Part shown: positions 8,728-16,930 of the stretch, one piece after another
Numbering within the stretch: the first letter of the stretch is position 1
How the letters are laid out: every line of letters starts with the position of its first letter
NCBI GenBank assembly: GCA_000163695.1
Contig: GG774889.1
Coordinates: 1,034,879 to 1,098,878 of the forward strand
From: Bacteroidetes oral taxon 274 str. F0058
GTDB taxonomy: Bacteria > Bacteroidota > Bacteroidia > Bacteroidales > Paludibacteraceae
DNA: 64,000 bases
Direction: 5' to 3'
Notes under the pieces: generated by a model
Databases searched by the model: none
Seen by the model: only the letters and a program-made list of their open reading frames with translations
Told to the model about the DNA's origin: nothing
Position numbers and translations under genes: made by a program

Positions 8728-9441
8728 TTAAGAGAGAGGGGTATCGGTCGATATGTCTCTCCTCCGCTCAGTGTTGTATCCTTCTACTACTATTACAAAC
8801 TCACCTTTTGGAGCATTTTCGGTAAAGTATTCGACTGCTCCTTGCATAGTGCTGCGTACCACTTGTTCGAATTTCTTGGATATCTCACGACAAACGGCTA
8901 CACGCCTGTCACCGCCAAAGACCTCTACGAACTGTTGCAGCGTTTTCTCTACACGAAAGGGAGATTCGTAGAAAATCATTGTTCGGGTTTCGTGGCGTAG
9001 TGCTTCCAATCGAGTCTGACGACCTTTTTTGTGTGGTAGAAACCCTTCGAAACAGAACCGTTCGCAAGGTAGCCCCGATACTACCAGAGCGGGCACAAAT
9101 GCTGTCGCTCCTGCCAGACACTCTACCTCTATACCCTCTGCCAGACAGGCTCTTACAAGCAGAAAACCCGGGTCGGATATTGCAGGTGTACCTGCATCTG
9201 TTACCAAAGCTACATTTTTGCCTGCTGCTATATCTTGTGCTATACGCTCTACACTCTGATGTTCGTTGAACTGGTGGTGAGCAAAGCAGCGGGTATGTAT
9301 GTCGTAGTGTTTGAGCAAGATAGATGTGGTACGTGTATCTTCTGCCAATATATAATCGACCTCTCGTAGTAGTCGCAATCCTCGGAGCGTCATATCTTCG
9401 AGGTTGCCTATCGGGGTCGGTATCAGGTACAGTTTAGCCAT
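8728..9441 (-). CDS. rsmI: 16S rRNA (cytidine-1402-2'-O)-methyltransferase
   Basis: A 237-residue protein of the tetrapyrrole-methylase superfamily. The N terminus LYLIPTPIGNLEDMTLRGLR, the AEDTR motif, VTDAGTPAISDPG (SAM pocket) and SGLPCERFCFEGFLP are diagnostic of RsmI, which 2'-O-methylates C1402 in the ribosomal P site. The length is slightly shorter than E. coli RsmI. It is the downstream gene of a two-gene unit, starting 7 bases after the stop of the glycosyltransferase gene. Confidence 0.93.
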   Translation of the reverse strand: MAKLYLIPTPIGNLEDMTLRGLRLLREVDYILAEDTRTTSILLKHYDIHTRCFAHHQFNEHQSVERIAQDIAAGKNVALVTDAGTPAISDPGFLLVRACLAEGIEVECLAGATAFVPALVVSGLPCERFCFEGFLPHKKGRQTRLEALRHETRTMIFYESPFRVEKTLQQFVEVFGGDRRVAVCREISKKFEQVVRSTMQGAVEYFTENAPKGEFVIVVEGYNTERRRDISTDTPLS

Positions 9442-9448
9442 AATGTAT

Positions 9449-10771
9449 TTATATGTTTTGTTTTATACGGCTGAGTAGCTCTATCGTTCTGATTTTGTCT
9501 TTGTAGAAATTGTATCTGTTGAGTGTTTCGAGGCTTATGCCTGTGTCCGAATTGTTTTCCCAACGTCGACATAGGTAGACGGAGTCGTATATCCTGCCTA
9601 TTTTCCACTCGCGGCTGATACGAAGCCCTACGGCATAGTCTTCGCCATAACTCACGTTGGGGAAGCCTATCTCTCTGATAATGGGCGTGAAGAAGGCACG
9701 AGGAGCCCCCAGTCCGTTTATTCGCAGGGCATTGTTGCGTCCATTGTCGTCTGTCCACTCGGCATGGTCTATCAGGTAAGGCGGTATAGGGTTTAGCTCG
9801 AAGTCGGTTATTGTGTATGAGCCTATCAGCATAGCGCAACGTTGTCGGTAAAATTCGTCTACGATACGTTGCAGTGTATGAGGCGATTGATAGATGTCGT
9901 CGCTGTCGAGTTGTACGGCAAACTTACCGCAAAGACTGTGATTAATAGCCAATTGCCAACATCCGCCTATGCCGAGATTATCGTTGTCGGGCGTTATCTT
10001 AAATACATTGCTGTATGTATGTGCTATTCTGTCTATTATATTTCCTGTGTCGTCCGTCGAAAAATTATCGACTACCAACACGTTGAATTTGAAATTGGTC
10101 TGTTGTCCGAGAGCCGAGTGTATGGCGTCGGCAATAGTCTTTTGGCGGTTACGGACTGGTATTATTATAGATGCCTCACAGTCAAAGCTTTCGCTCTCCA
10201 AGTTCACAGATTTGGGATTCCCCGTCAGCAGTGCTCCGATACGTTTCAGGTGTGCCGTACAAGCTTTCTCCATATCTATCTGTACGTTGCGGTTCTTTTT
10301 GTCGATATAGGCAAAGTGCCGACTCTCTGCTTCTGTCGCAGATACAGGGGTAAGCAGATATAGTGGTTCGGCGATACGAAAAATGGAGCTTGTCTCGGAT
10401 ATCTTCAGCCGTATGTCGTACAATCCTGCAAATTCGTAATCTTCGGGCGTATGAGTTGTAATCTTTTTTAATATACCGGTGTTGAGCAATATTACTGCAC
10501 CGAAGTTGAAATCGTCTCTGAGACTGCCTCGTTGATATTCGATGGTGGTTATCGGATTTTTACCGTCTTCCGTTATTTGATAATAGTCGGAATACACCAT
10601 TGCCGCACCTGTTGCCTCGGCTATTTCGATAAAACGCTTCTCGGCTTGCGGCAAAAATTCTACCTCGCCTGCTTCTGTCTGCAAGAACAGCCATTCGGTA
10701 GTTGCGGTATTGGCAATGTTTGTCAACTCTTTGGTTGATAGTGCTTTGAGTATGAAGTGATTTGTGTTCAT
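9449..10771 (-). CDS. Family 2 glycosyltransferase with N-terminal extension
   Basis: A 440-residue protein. The C-terminal two thirds is a GT-A fold: SIIIPVRNRQKTIADAIHSAL, VLVVDNFSTDDT, then AVQLDSDDIY, whose DSD is the metal-binding DxD. The first 190 residues also look glycosyltransferase-like (TEWLFLQ and MVYSDYYQ segments), suggesting a degenerate duplicated domain, as in some tandem GT2 proteins. No signal peptide or membrane segment is present, so it is cytoplasmic. The sugar and acceptor are unknown. It precedes rsmI in the same unit, and there are no other sugar genes nearby. Confidence 0.75.
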   Translation of the reverse strand: MNTNHFILKALSTKELTNIANTATTEWLFLQTEAGEVEFLPQAEKRFIEIAEATGAAMVYSDYYQITEDGKNPITTIEYQRGSLRDDFNFGAVILLNTGILKKITTHTPEDYEFAGLYDIRLKISETSSIFRIAEPLYLLTPVSATEAESRHFAYIDKKNRNVQIDMEKACTAHLKRIGALLTGNPKSVNLESESFDCEASIIIPVRNRQKTIADAIHSALGQQTNFKFNVLVVDNFSTDDTGNIIDRIAHTYSNVFKITPDNDNLGIGGCWQLAINHSLCGKFAVQLDSDDIYQSPHTLQRIVDEFYRQRCAMLIGSYTITDFELNPIPPYLIDHAEWTDDNGRNNALRINGLGAPRAFFTPIIREIGFPNVSYGEDYAVGLRISREWKIGRIYDSVYLCRRWENNSDTGISLETLNRYNFYKDKIRTIELLSRIKQNI

Positions 10772-10802
10772 TACGGCTTTATATTGTCTGAATATTTCCT
10801 GA

Positions 10803-10810
10803 CAAAGTTA
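10803..10810 (-). promoter_or_regulatory. -7 box for the glycosyltransferase-rsmI unit
   Basis: CAAAGTTA on the plus strand is TAACTTTG on the minus strand, 32 bases before the start codon. Confidence 0.5.
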
Positions 10811-10873
10811 CGGATATTTTCGCATAGCCGAGTATATTTTTCGTAAAATAGTTGCCGAGTAAAAAAAAAATAG

Positions 10874-10881
10874 TACCTTTG
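10874..10881 (+). promoter_or_regulatory. -7 box of tRNA-Gln(TTG)
   Basis: TACCTTTG ends 16 bases before the first base of the tRNA, as expected for a stable-RNA promoter. Confidence 0.65.
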
Positions 10882-10897
10882 CACTTCCATAGAAAAC

Positions 10898-10968
10898 TGT
10901 CTAATGGTGTAATGGTAGCACAACAGGTTTTGGTTCTGTTTGTCGAGGTTCGAATCCTCGTTAGACAA
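10898..10968 (+). tRNA. tRNA-Gln (anticodon TTG)
   Basis: A 71-nt cloverleaf. The acceptor TGTCTAA pairs with TTAGACA, the D arm contains GTAATGGTAGCAC, the anticodon stem is ACAGG/TCTGT with loop TTTTGGT (anticodon TTG), and the T arm CGAGG-TTCGAAT-CCTCG is fully paired. The 3' CCA is not encoded. It has its own promoter box and terminator. Confidence 0.95.
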
Positions 10969-10970
10969 CA

Positions 10971-11012
10971 GCGGGGCGACTAACGAAACGGTCGTCCCGT
11001 TATTGTTTTGTT
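10971..11012 (+). terminator. Terminator after tRNA-Gln(TTG)
   Basis: GCGGGGCGAC (10971-10980) pairs with GTCGTCCCGT (10991-11000) through G-C and G-T pairs, followed by ATTGTTTTGTTTT. Confidence 0.7.
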
Positions 11013-11106
11013 TTAGTGTAATTGTTTAATGGTCGTTGTTGTGTGTTTTTTTTCGCAGACGATGTCGTTTTACAAATTTTTTGTAGTGCCGATAGTCGAT
11101 ATTTAT

Positions 11107-11114
11107 TACCTTTG
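11107..11114 (+). promoter_or_regulatory. -7 box for SemiSWEET
   Basis: TACCTTTG lies 27 bases before the ATG at 11142. This also argues against the longer upstream frame that begins at 11022. Confidence 0.55.
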
Positions 11115-11141
11115 TCAATTGTTTCTATTTCGTTTTTTTAT

Positions 11142-11402
11142 ATGAAAAAAGAGAAGTTTTTTGAATATTTGGGTTGGGTCGGTATGTGCACCGCAATATT
11201 GATGTATGTGTTTTATTTCCCGCAAATAAAGCAAAATCTCGCAGGTAACAAGGGTAGCTTTATACAGCCTTTTATGGCGGGAGTCAACTGTACTCTTTGG
11301 GTATTCTATGGTTTGTTTAAAGAAAAAAGAGATTTGCCCGTAGCCATAGCAAACGCACCGGGAGTCATATTCGGTTTTTTAGCTGCATTTACTGCACTGT
11401 GA
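11142..11402 (+). CDS. SemiSWEET sugar transporter
   Basis: An 86-residue protein with three membrane segments forming one triple-helix bundle. SemiSWEETs dimerise to make a sugar channel. The motifs are LGWVGMCTAILMYVFYFPQI (first helix with the conserved proline), a NCTLWVFYG second helix with the conserved Asn and Trp, and NAPGVIFGFLAAF as the third. The start is set by the promoter box and by alignment of the first helix; the longer frame upstream would prepend an unrelated cysteine-rich stretch. It stands alone, with no sugar catabolic genes next to it. Confidence 0.85.
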   Translation: MKKEKFFEYLGWVGMCTAILMYVFYFPQIKQNLAGNKGSFIQPFMAGVNCTLWVFYGLFKEKRDLPVAIANAPGVIFGFLAAFTAL

Positions 11403-11490
11403 GGCAAGTAATTTAGCTGCCGGCAGCGGTAGCATACAGAGCAATCGGTCGGATATTATCCCTACTTTCTGATTGTTTTCGGAGGCATAG

Positions 11491-11513
11491 CGATATAAAA
11501 TCACTTTATATCG
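11491..11513. terminator. Hairpin between convergent SemiSWEET and mscS genes
   Basis: CGATATAAA (11491-11499) and TTTATATCG (11505-11513) form a perfect 9-bp stem with a 5-base loop, six bases beyond the mscS stop codon. T-rich sequence follows only on the plus side. Confidence 0.5.
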
Positions 11514-11518
11514 ATTCT

Positions 11519-12343
11519 TTATTTGGAGGTATGGACAGTAATCTGCGGGTAGGGGAAGTTTATATTGTTTTGGTTGAATTGTTCGTATATCTTTCTATTT
11601 ACAGAGTAGTACAGAGTCCAATAGTTTCCTGTTGCTACCCAGCATCTTAGGAGTACTTTTACCGATGAGGCAGAGAGTTCGTTGAGCTCTACCACAGGAG
11701 CAGGCTCTTTCAGTATATTAGGTTCGGAGGCTATTATGCTGTCTATGACGGCTTTCACGCGGTCGAAATCTTCGCCGTAGTCGATATCTATCACCCAATC
11801 GATACGCCTCGTTACCTGCTGATTGTAGTTTATCATAGTGGCAGTACCCAAAGTACCGTTTGGGATATATATTACCTTGTTATCGGTGGTTACCAGTATG
11901 GTGTGGAATATCTGTATTGCTTTTACCGTGCCGCTTATGTCGTTTACTTCGATGAAGTCGCCCACTTTGTACGGGTGGAAAACAAGCAGCAATATCCCGT
12001 TGGCAAAGTTCTGCATCGTCCCGCTCAGAGCCATACCCACTCCGAAACCCGTGGCAGCTATAAGCCCCATTATAGACGATGTTTTCACACCCAGAATACC
12101 GATGATTGCAATGAATAGAGTAACTTGCAGAGATATTTTAAGTATATTGAGTATGAATTTGCTTACCGTTTCGTCTATGTTGCGGCGAAGCATTACTTTT
12201 TTGACTACCTTAATCAGAAAGTTTATGGCAAATTTACCAATATAGAATACTATTATTGCTATAATAATATTTTTCGCCAAATCGAGACTGCCGCTTACTA
12301 CGGCATCCCAAATTTTGTTTATTTTTTCGTTTATGTCTGTCAT
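11519..12343 (-). CDS. mscS: Small-conductance mechanosensitive channel
   Basis: A 274-residue MscS-family channel. Three N-terminal membrane helices are followed by the Gly/Ala-rich pore helix region GLIAATGFGVGMALSGTMQNFANGILLL, and a cytoplasmic beta domain with VGDFIEVNDISGTVKAIQIFHTIL and the conserved VYIPNG segment. It opens under membrane tension to release solutes during hypo-osmotic shock. It is a minimal-length member. It starts 29 bases after the tamL stop codon, so both are probably one unit. Confidence 0.93.
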   Translation of the reverse strand: MTDINEKINKIWDAVVSGSLDLAKNIIIAIIVFYIGKFAINFLIKVVKKVMLRRNIDETVSKFILNILKISLQVTLFIAIIGILGVKTSSIMGLIAATGFGVGMALSGTMQNFANGILLLVFHPYKVGDFIEVNDISGTVKAIQIFHTILVTTDNKVIYIPNGTLGTATMINYNQQVTRRIDWVIDIDYGEDFDRVKAVIDSIIASEPNILKEPAPVVELNELSASSVKVLLRCWVATGNYWTLYYSVNRKIYEQFNQNNINFPYPQITVHTSK

Positions 12344-12372
12344 CTGGTGTTATACGTATTGTTATTGATTTT

Positions 12373-14673
12373 TTAGAATGGATAACCTATGGCAAATTGC
12401 AGAGCTACGATATTATCTATCCTGTTTCCTTCGCCACCTCCGTATTTCGGGGTCAGAGCCCAGCGTTCTTCTATATTGGGGTAACGAGGGTCATAGAGCT
12501 TGAATCCGAGGTCGAGTCTGATGAGGAAGTAGTCGAAGTCGAATCGGAATCCTAAACCGTAGTTGAGAGCTATCTCTTTGAAAATCTTGCCATTGTTCAA
12601 TGAGAAGTGTCCTCCTTTTTGGTCGTCGTATTCACGTATTGTCCATATATTGCCTGCATCTACGAAAAAAGCTCCTTCGAGCACCCAGAATAGTTTGAAC
12701 CGAGCTTCGGCATTTAATTCGATCTTAATATCGCCATTCTGCGACAGGTAGCTGTTTGACCGCGAATAGAAGTTGCCAGGTCCGAGCATTCGTGCGTTCC
12801 AGCCTCGCATAGAGTTGGAGCCGCCCGCAAAAAATCGTTCTTCGAAGGGTAATATATTGGCATTGCCGTAAGGCACACCAATACCCAGCATAGCGTGATA
12901 TACTATCCTTAATTTATCGGACAGGTACATATTGAACGAATAGTCCATATCACCTTTCAAAAACTGCGAATAGGGTGTATTGAAGATACGATATTTGCCG
13001 TCGGTCTGCTGTTGGTTGATAGCCTTGCTTATCAGATACATGGCATTACCTCCGGTAGACAATCGTCCTCGGAACGAGAAATAATTTCGCCTTACGGTAT
13101 TATTGGAGGTGAACCTGTTGGTTGTCGCACAGTTGAATACGAGTTTAAGTACCAAGTGGTCTTCGAATGTCGGGCGGAGGTTTGGGTTACTTTTCAGAAA
13201 CTCTTGCGATACGCTATCTACTTTGATATACGATAAATCCACGATGTCCAATCCATACTGCGACCTACCGACTTGCCACTGGTAGCCGACTGTAGTGTTG
13301 GCTATCGAGCGTCGGAAGTCGGGGTGGGTCTGGTATGTGTAGTTTACCGAAAATTTTGTCGAGGCTCCGTGCTTAAGTTTGAAGTCTTCTTTGAAGTACG
13401 GCACGAGCAACTTAGGAACGACAAGCGAAATATCGCCGCCAAAGGTAACAGCGTGTTGGTAACGTGAGTAGTTTCGGCGAAACAGGTCGTATGCCACACG
13501 TGTATCTACTTTCAGCATCTCGGCGTTGTGAAACAGGTTTTTGTCGGCAAATCCCAAGCTTGTGGCTGCACCGACGGTTGCTCCCGAGTTTGTATTAGAT
13601 TCGACCCCGATAGAGTAACTGTATTTCTCCGACGGGAATACGTATATATTGCAGTCGAGCATATCTTCTTCTTTTTCGACGAAAGCGATATTGGCGTATT
13701 TTACCGATGCAATGGATGTGAAATTGGCGACGGTACGGTTGGCTATTCGCTCGTTATATATCTGATTTCTCGATATAAACACCTTATTCATAAGGAACTG
13801 CGGTCTGAAGATGTGTCGCTTGCTGTTGTATACGATGGTATAATTGCCGAAATGTATAGTGTCGTCGGATAGCTCGGATTGGTCTAATTCTTCGTAGCAG
13901 TGGATAGTGATACGGTCGATGTATTTAGGTGTGAAAATCTGTTGTATCAGTGCCGTATCTTTATATTGCTCGTTCATAACGAGTTTGATGTCTACCCGTT
14001 TGTTTAGCTCTGTCGTATCGACCACAAATGAGAAAATTTCTTTCTGAACCTTGTAGTAACCTATGTTCCTGAAAATACGGGTTATGTCGTCTCTGAGAGT
14101 GTTTAGTTTATCCACGTCGAAGTCACGCCCTTCGAGCGAGTTTATCGTATAATTGCGATTCAATACCTCTCTTGCCGAATCGCTCGGTATATCGAACGAA
14201 AAATATCTTATCTTGTATAAACTGCCGCTATTGATGGTATATACGAGCTTTGTCCGCTTCTTGTCGGTAGTGTATGATGCCGAAGTGGTGGCGTCGAGGT
14301 AACCTTTATTCTCTAATGCCTGCTGCAACGATAGCCGAGAATCGTATATCAGATTGGTATCCAATATCACGGGCGGTTCGCCTACTTTGCGGAGGATTCT
14401 GTTGATGAGTTTGGTGGTATCGCGTCCCGACATAGAGTACATTCCCAGACTAAACGGCACAAGACCGACTATGTAGCTATTGGGCTTTTGCAGCAGGTAG
14501 GCGTGTAGCTCGGAGTTGGTCAATTTGGTATTGTTGTCTTTGAATTTTACACTCTTCAACAGCGACGAATTGTCGGGTACATACTTAGTGATACTGCACG
14601 ACAACACGCTGATAGAAAAGATGATAACTGATATAACTCTAAACTTCACACCATTAAACTTTTTTATTTCCAT
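12373..14673 (-). CDS. tamL: TamL outer-membrane assembly lipoprotein (BamA superfamily)
   Basis: A 766-residue protein of the Omp85 superfamily. The signal peptide ends in VLSC (Cys26), making it a lipoprotein, which distinguishes Bacteroidetes TamL from proteobacterial TamA. POTRA-like repeats occupy roughly residues 60-330. The C-terminal 16-strand barrel has the typical FFAGGSNSMRGW (the conserved RGW/RGF loop motif) near residue 635 and ends in FAIGYPF with the terminal aromatic expected for BAM recognition. TamL works with TamB in inserting or transporting outer-membrane components; no tamB is in this window. mscS follows in the same unit. Confidence 0.85.
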   Translation of the reverse strand: MEIKKFNGVKFRVISVIIFSISVLSCSITKYVPDNSSLLKSVKFKDNNTKLTNSELHAYLLQKPNSYIVGLVPFSLGMYSMSGRDTTKLINRILRKVGEPPVILDTNLIYDSRLSLQQALENKGYLDATTSASYTTDKKRTKLVYTINSGSLYKIRYFSFDIPSDSAREVLNRNYTINSLEGRDFDVDKLNTLRDDITRIFRNIGYYKVQKEIFSFVVDTTELNKRVDIKLVMNEQYKDTALIQQIFTPKYIDRITIHCYEELDQSELSDDTIHFGNYTIVYNSKRHIFRPQFLMNKVFISRNQIYNERIANRTVANFTSIASVKYANIAFVEKEEDMLDCNIYVFPSEKYSYSIGVESNTNSGATVGAATSLGFADKNLFHNAEMLKVDTRVAYDLFRRNYSRYQHAVTFGGDISLVVPKLLVPYFKEDFKLKHGASTKFSVNYTYQTHPDFRRSIANTTVGYQWQVGRSQYGLDIVDLSYIKVDSVSQEFLKSNPNLRPTFEDHLVLKLVFNCATTNRFTSNNTVRRNYFSFRGRLSTGGNAMYLISKAINQQQTDGKYRIFNTPYSQFLKGDMDYSFNMYLSDKLRIVYHAMLGIGVPYGNANILPFEERFFAGGSNSMRGWNARMLGPGNFYSRSNSYLSQNGDIKIELNAEARFKLFWVLEGAFFVDAGNIWTIREYDDQKGGHFSLNNGKIFKEIALNYGLGFRFDFDYFLIRLDLGFKLYDPRYPNIEERWALTPKYGGGEGNRIDNIVALQFAIGYPF

Positions 14674-14692
14674 TATTTACAGAAAACAGCCA

Positions 14693-14700
14693 CAAAGTTA
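14693..14700 (-). promoter_or_regulatory. -7 box for tamL-mscS
   Basis: CAAAGTTA on the plus strand is TAACTTTG on the minus strand, 20 bases before the tamL start codon. Confidence 0.55.
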
Positions 14701-14905
14701 CACTTTTTTTAGACATCAACTAAAAATTAGTTTTTCATTGTCGTCTGTCGAAGTGTTTCTACGGTTTTCGTTGTCGGATAAGAGTATTATGAAGATATAA
14801 TGTGCGTGGGGTGAATAAGTCCCAGATATTTTTATGACAGTAATCTACACGAATTAGGACGAGGGAGCAAATAAACTTTTTGATGTGTAGCAATTATAAA
14901 TTTAT

Positions 14906-14913
14906 TACTTTTG
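14906..14913 (+). promoter_or_regulatory. -7 box for the ABC ATPase gene
   Basis: TACTTTTG lies 34 bases before the ATG at 14948. Confidence 0.55.
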
Positions 14914-14947
14914 CATTAACAACAATAAAAAATATGGTCTGCGAAGT

Positions 14948-15928
14948 ATGATATTGTCGATAGTTGGTTTAGATATCGGTTATGGGAGAAAAATAGTACA
15001 GCGGTCGCTCAACCTGCAAGCCGGCAGTGGCAGGTTAATCTGCCTTGTGGGACGTAATGGCTACGGTAAATCGACTCTGTTGCGAACTATCGCAGGGTTG
15101 CAACCGCCTCTGGCAGGTGAGATACTCATCGACGGACAAGATGTTACGAAGATGTCCGACGGCAAGCGTTCGCTGCTTATGTCGTTGGTGCTCACCGACA
15201 GGATAGATGTAGACAATATGACTGTATCAGACCTTGTGGCTCTCGGGCGTTATCCCTACACTTCGTGGAACGGCTCGTTGTCGCCTGAGGATAAGGAGAT
15301 TGTCGCCGATGCTATGCGGAGGGTCAATATATTTCATCAAAAAGATAAGCCTATCAACTGTATATCCGACGGCGAAAAACAACGTGCCGTCATAGCCAAA
15401 GCCTTGTCGCAGGATACGCCGCTTGTACTGCTCGACGAGCCCACATCGCACCTCGACCTATCGAGCCGTATAGATATTATGTTTTTACTCAGAGACTTGT
15501 CGCATACGACGAAGAAGACCTTCGTACTCTCTACGCACGAACTCGATTTGGCTATCGGTATGGCGGATTATATTTGGCTTATGCAGCAAAACGGCGTAAC
15601 GACGGGTATCTCCGAAGACCTTTTACTCGACGGTACGTTTCGGCAATCGCTTGCAAACGACAATTTCGACTTCGATACCGACGACGGTCATTACCGAATC
15701 ATACGACCGCAAGGCACACTGAGCGCCGCAATAGTAGGTGATATCGACAGCGATAGAGCACGATGGCTACGGTGTGCTTTCCGACGTTGTGGGGTCGCAG
15801 AAAATCACGATTCCGCCAATTCGGTAGAGATAGACGGCAGTCGGTTTGTGTTTGACGGTCGTACCTCAGAGCGTATAGAAGACGTTGTAGATTGGGTGTG
15901 TCAGGCAAATTCGAACTTTATCAGGTGA
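14948..15928 (+). CDS. FecE/BtuD-type ABC transporter ATPase, orphan
   Basis: A 326-residue ATP-binding subunit of the iron-siderophore/cobalamin uptake type. It has Walker A GRNGYGKS at 35-42, a signature motif written ISDGE at 139-143 instead of LSGGQ, Walker B LVLLDEP at 159-165 and the switch His in LSTHELD. About 75 residues follow the usual end of the ATPase domain and contain a compact alpha-beta segment of unknown role. The permease and binding-protein genes that normally accompany it are absent on both sides, so its partners must be elsewhere or it has another job. A tiny frame ATG at 14933 ends at the start codon itself (ATGA). The 3' end overlaps the convergent IMPACT gene by 28 bases. 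Confidence 0.85.
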   Translation: MILSIVGLDIGYGRKIVQRSLNLQAGSGRLICLVGRNGYGKSTLLRTIAGLQPPLAGEILIDGQDVTKMSDGKRSLLMSLVLTDRIDVDNMTVSDLVALGRYPYTSWNGSLSPEDKEIVADAMRRVNIFHQKDKPINCISDGEKQRAVIAKALSQDTPLVLLDEPTSHLDLSSRIDIMFLLRDLSHTTKKTFVLSTHELDLAIGMADYIWLMQQNGVTTGISEDLLLDGTFRQSLANDNFDFDTDDGHYRIIRPQGTLSAAIVGDIDSDRARWLRCAFRRCGVAENHDSANSVEIDGSRFVFDGRTSERIEDVVDWVCQANSNFIR

Positions 15929-16497
15929 TTATCTGCCAGACGTTGTAGCAACTGCTCCCAAAACACCTGTTTGCAACTGAGAGTAAACGAGCAATATGTG
16001 GTTTGCTGTTGGCTTATTATTTTTAGTTCGAGGTCTTTTATCAGTCTCATTACATAGTTAATGTTGTCGTACGAACACTCTATCTTAACGTATTTCTCGA
16101 TGGGTATCTCTACTGTCTGTGCGTTGGCAATAGCTTCTGCCGAGGCTGTTTTGTAGGCATTTATCAAACCCGATGTGCCGAGCAGTGTGCCGCCGAAATA
16201 ACGTACTACTATCACAAGTATGTCGGTAAGTTGTGCTGCATTTATTTGCCCAAGTATCGGTCTGCCTGCCGTACCCGACGGCTCTCCGTCGTCGTTGGCA
16301 CGAAACTCGTCGCGCATACTGCCAATCATATATGCGTAGCACACGTGGCGGGCGTCGAAAAACTCTTTGCGTTTCTGCTTCACTATCGCCATAGCCTCTT
16401 CGGCACTACTTACGGGGAAAGCAAACGATATAAACCGACTTCCCTTGTCTTTGAAAAGCCCATCAGACGGAGATTTTATCGTGAAAAAACTGTTCAT
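15901..16497 (-). CDS. IMPACT/YigZ family protein
   Basis: A 198-residue protein. The N-terminal Impact domain carries HVCYAYMIG, DDGEPSGTAGRPIL and VVRYFGGTLLGTSGLI, the family's hallmark motifs; a DUF1949 domain follows. The family is linked to translation control in eukaryotes and is of unknown function in bacteria. The ATG at 16497 is preferred over one at 16536, because the extra 13 residues are not family-like and the longer start would overlap the promoter box. It is convergent with and overlaps the ABC ATPase gene. Confidence 0.88.
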   Translation of the reverse strand: MNSFFTIKSPSDGLFKDKGSRFISFAFPVSSAEEAMAIVKQKRKEFFDARHVCYAYMIGSMRDEFRANDDGEPSGTAGRPILGQINAAQLTDILVIVVRYFGGTLLGTSGLINAYKTASAEAIANAQTVEIPIEKYVKIECSYDNINYVMRLIKDLELKIISQQQTTYCSFTLSCKQVFWEQLLQRLADNHLIKFEFA

Positions 16498-16533
16498 CGT
16501 ACGGTAGGAAATGACAAATATTTTTTGCAAAGA

Positions 16534-16541
16534 CAAAATTA
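16534..16541 (-). promoter_or_regulatory. -7 box for the IMPACT gene
   Basis: CAAAATTA on the plus strand is TAATTTTG on the minus strand, 37 bases before the chosen start. Confidence 0.5.
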
Positions 16542-16577
16542 ATTAAAAAAAACTATCCGTAATTGTAAAAAATGTAG

Positions 16578-16585
16578 TATCTTTG
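16578..16585 (+). promoter_or_regulatory. -7 box of tRNA-Gln(CTG)
   Basis: TATCTTTG ends 13 bases before the tRNA, similar to the first tRNA-Gln gene. Confidence 0.6.
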
Positions 16586-16598
16586 CCGTCGAGTTTAT

Positions 16599-16669
16599 TG
16601 CCTTGTAGTGTAATGGTAGCACATCAGTTTCTGGCACTGCTTGTCTGGGTTCGAATCCTTGCAAGGCAA
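16599..16669 (+). tRNA. tRNA-Gln (anticodon CTG), with weak stems
   Basis: A 71-nt cloverleaf. Acceptor TGCCTTG/CAAGGCA is perfect. The D arm is identical in form to tRNA-Gln(TTG) at 10898. The anticodon loop TTCTGGC gives CTG, reading CAG codons. The first anticodon-stem pair is T-C, and the T stem CTGGG/CCTTG has a T-T mismatch and a G-T pair, so it is less stable than its sister. CCA is not encoded. It has its own promoter box and strong terminator, which favours expression. Confidence 0.85.
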
Positions 16670-16679
16670 CAAATGGCGC

Positions 16680-16718
16680 AACTGCCCGCAGACAGATTGT
16701 TTTGCAGGCAGTTTTTTT
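16680..16718 (+). terminator. Terminator after tRNA-Gln(CTG)
   Basis: AACTGCCCGC (16680-16689) pairs with GCAGGCAGTT (16704-16713) with one mismatch, followed by seven T residues. Confidence 0.8.
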
Positions 16719-16828
16719 ATTATATCGTAAAATATGGATTGTGAGTTTGGGCAGACAGCAGACACACAATTAATTTCGGAGAAAACAAAGTTTTACACAG
16801 ACCGATACAGAATCAAAAAATTATAGTG

Positions 16829-16870
16829 TAACTTTGCAGCCATATTGCAAACAATATTGTTTTAACTTTG
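16829..16870 (+). promoter_or_regulatory. Tandem -7 boxes upstream of the P-type ATPase
   Basis: Two identical TAACTTTG boxes, each followed by C, occur at 16829-16836 and 16863-16870, 34 bases apart. They may be alternative promoters for the metal ATPase gene, for example one constitutive and one metal-responsive. No operator is recognised. Confidence 0.45.
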
Positions 16871-16930
16871 CAAAACAAAAACAGTCGATGATTTTTAGTA
16901 TTAAATTCATTGCCAAAATAATAAGTGAAA

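Noticed and set aside
11022..11141. Longer SemiSWEET frame beginning at 11022
   Set aside because: The extra 40 residues precede the promoter box and show no transporter features; SemiSWEETs are about 85-95 residues.
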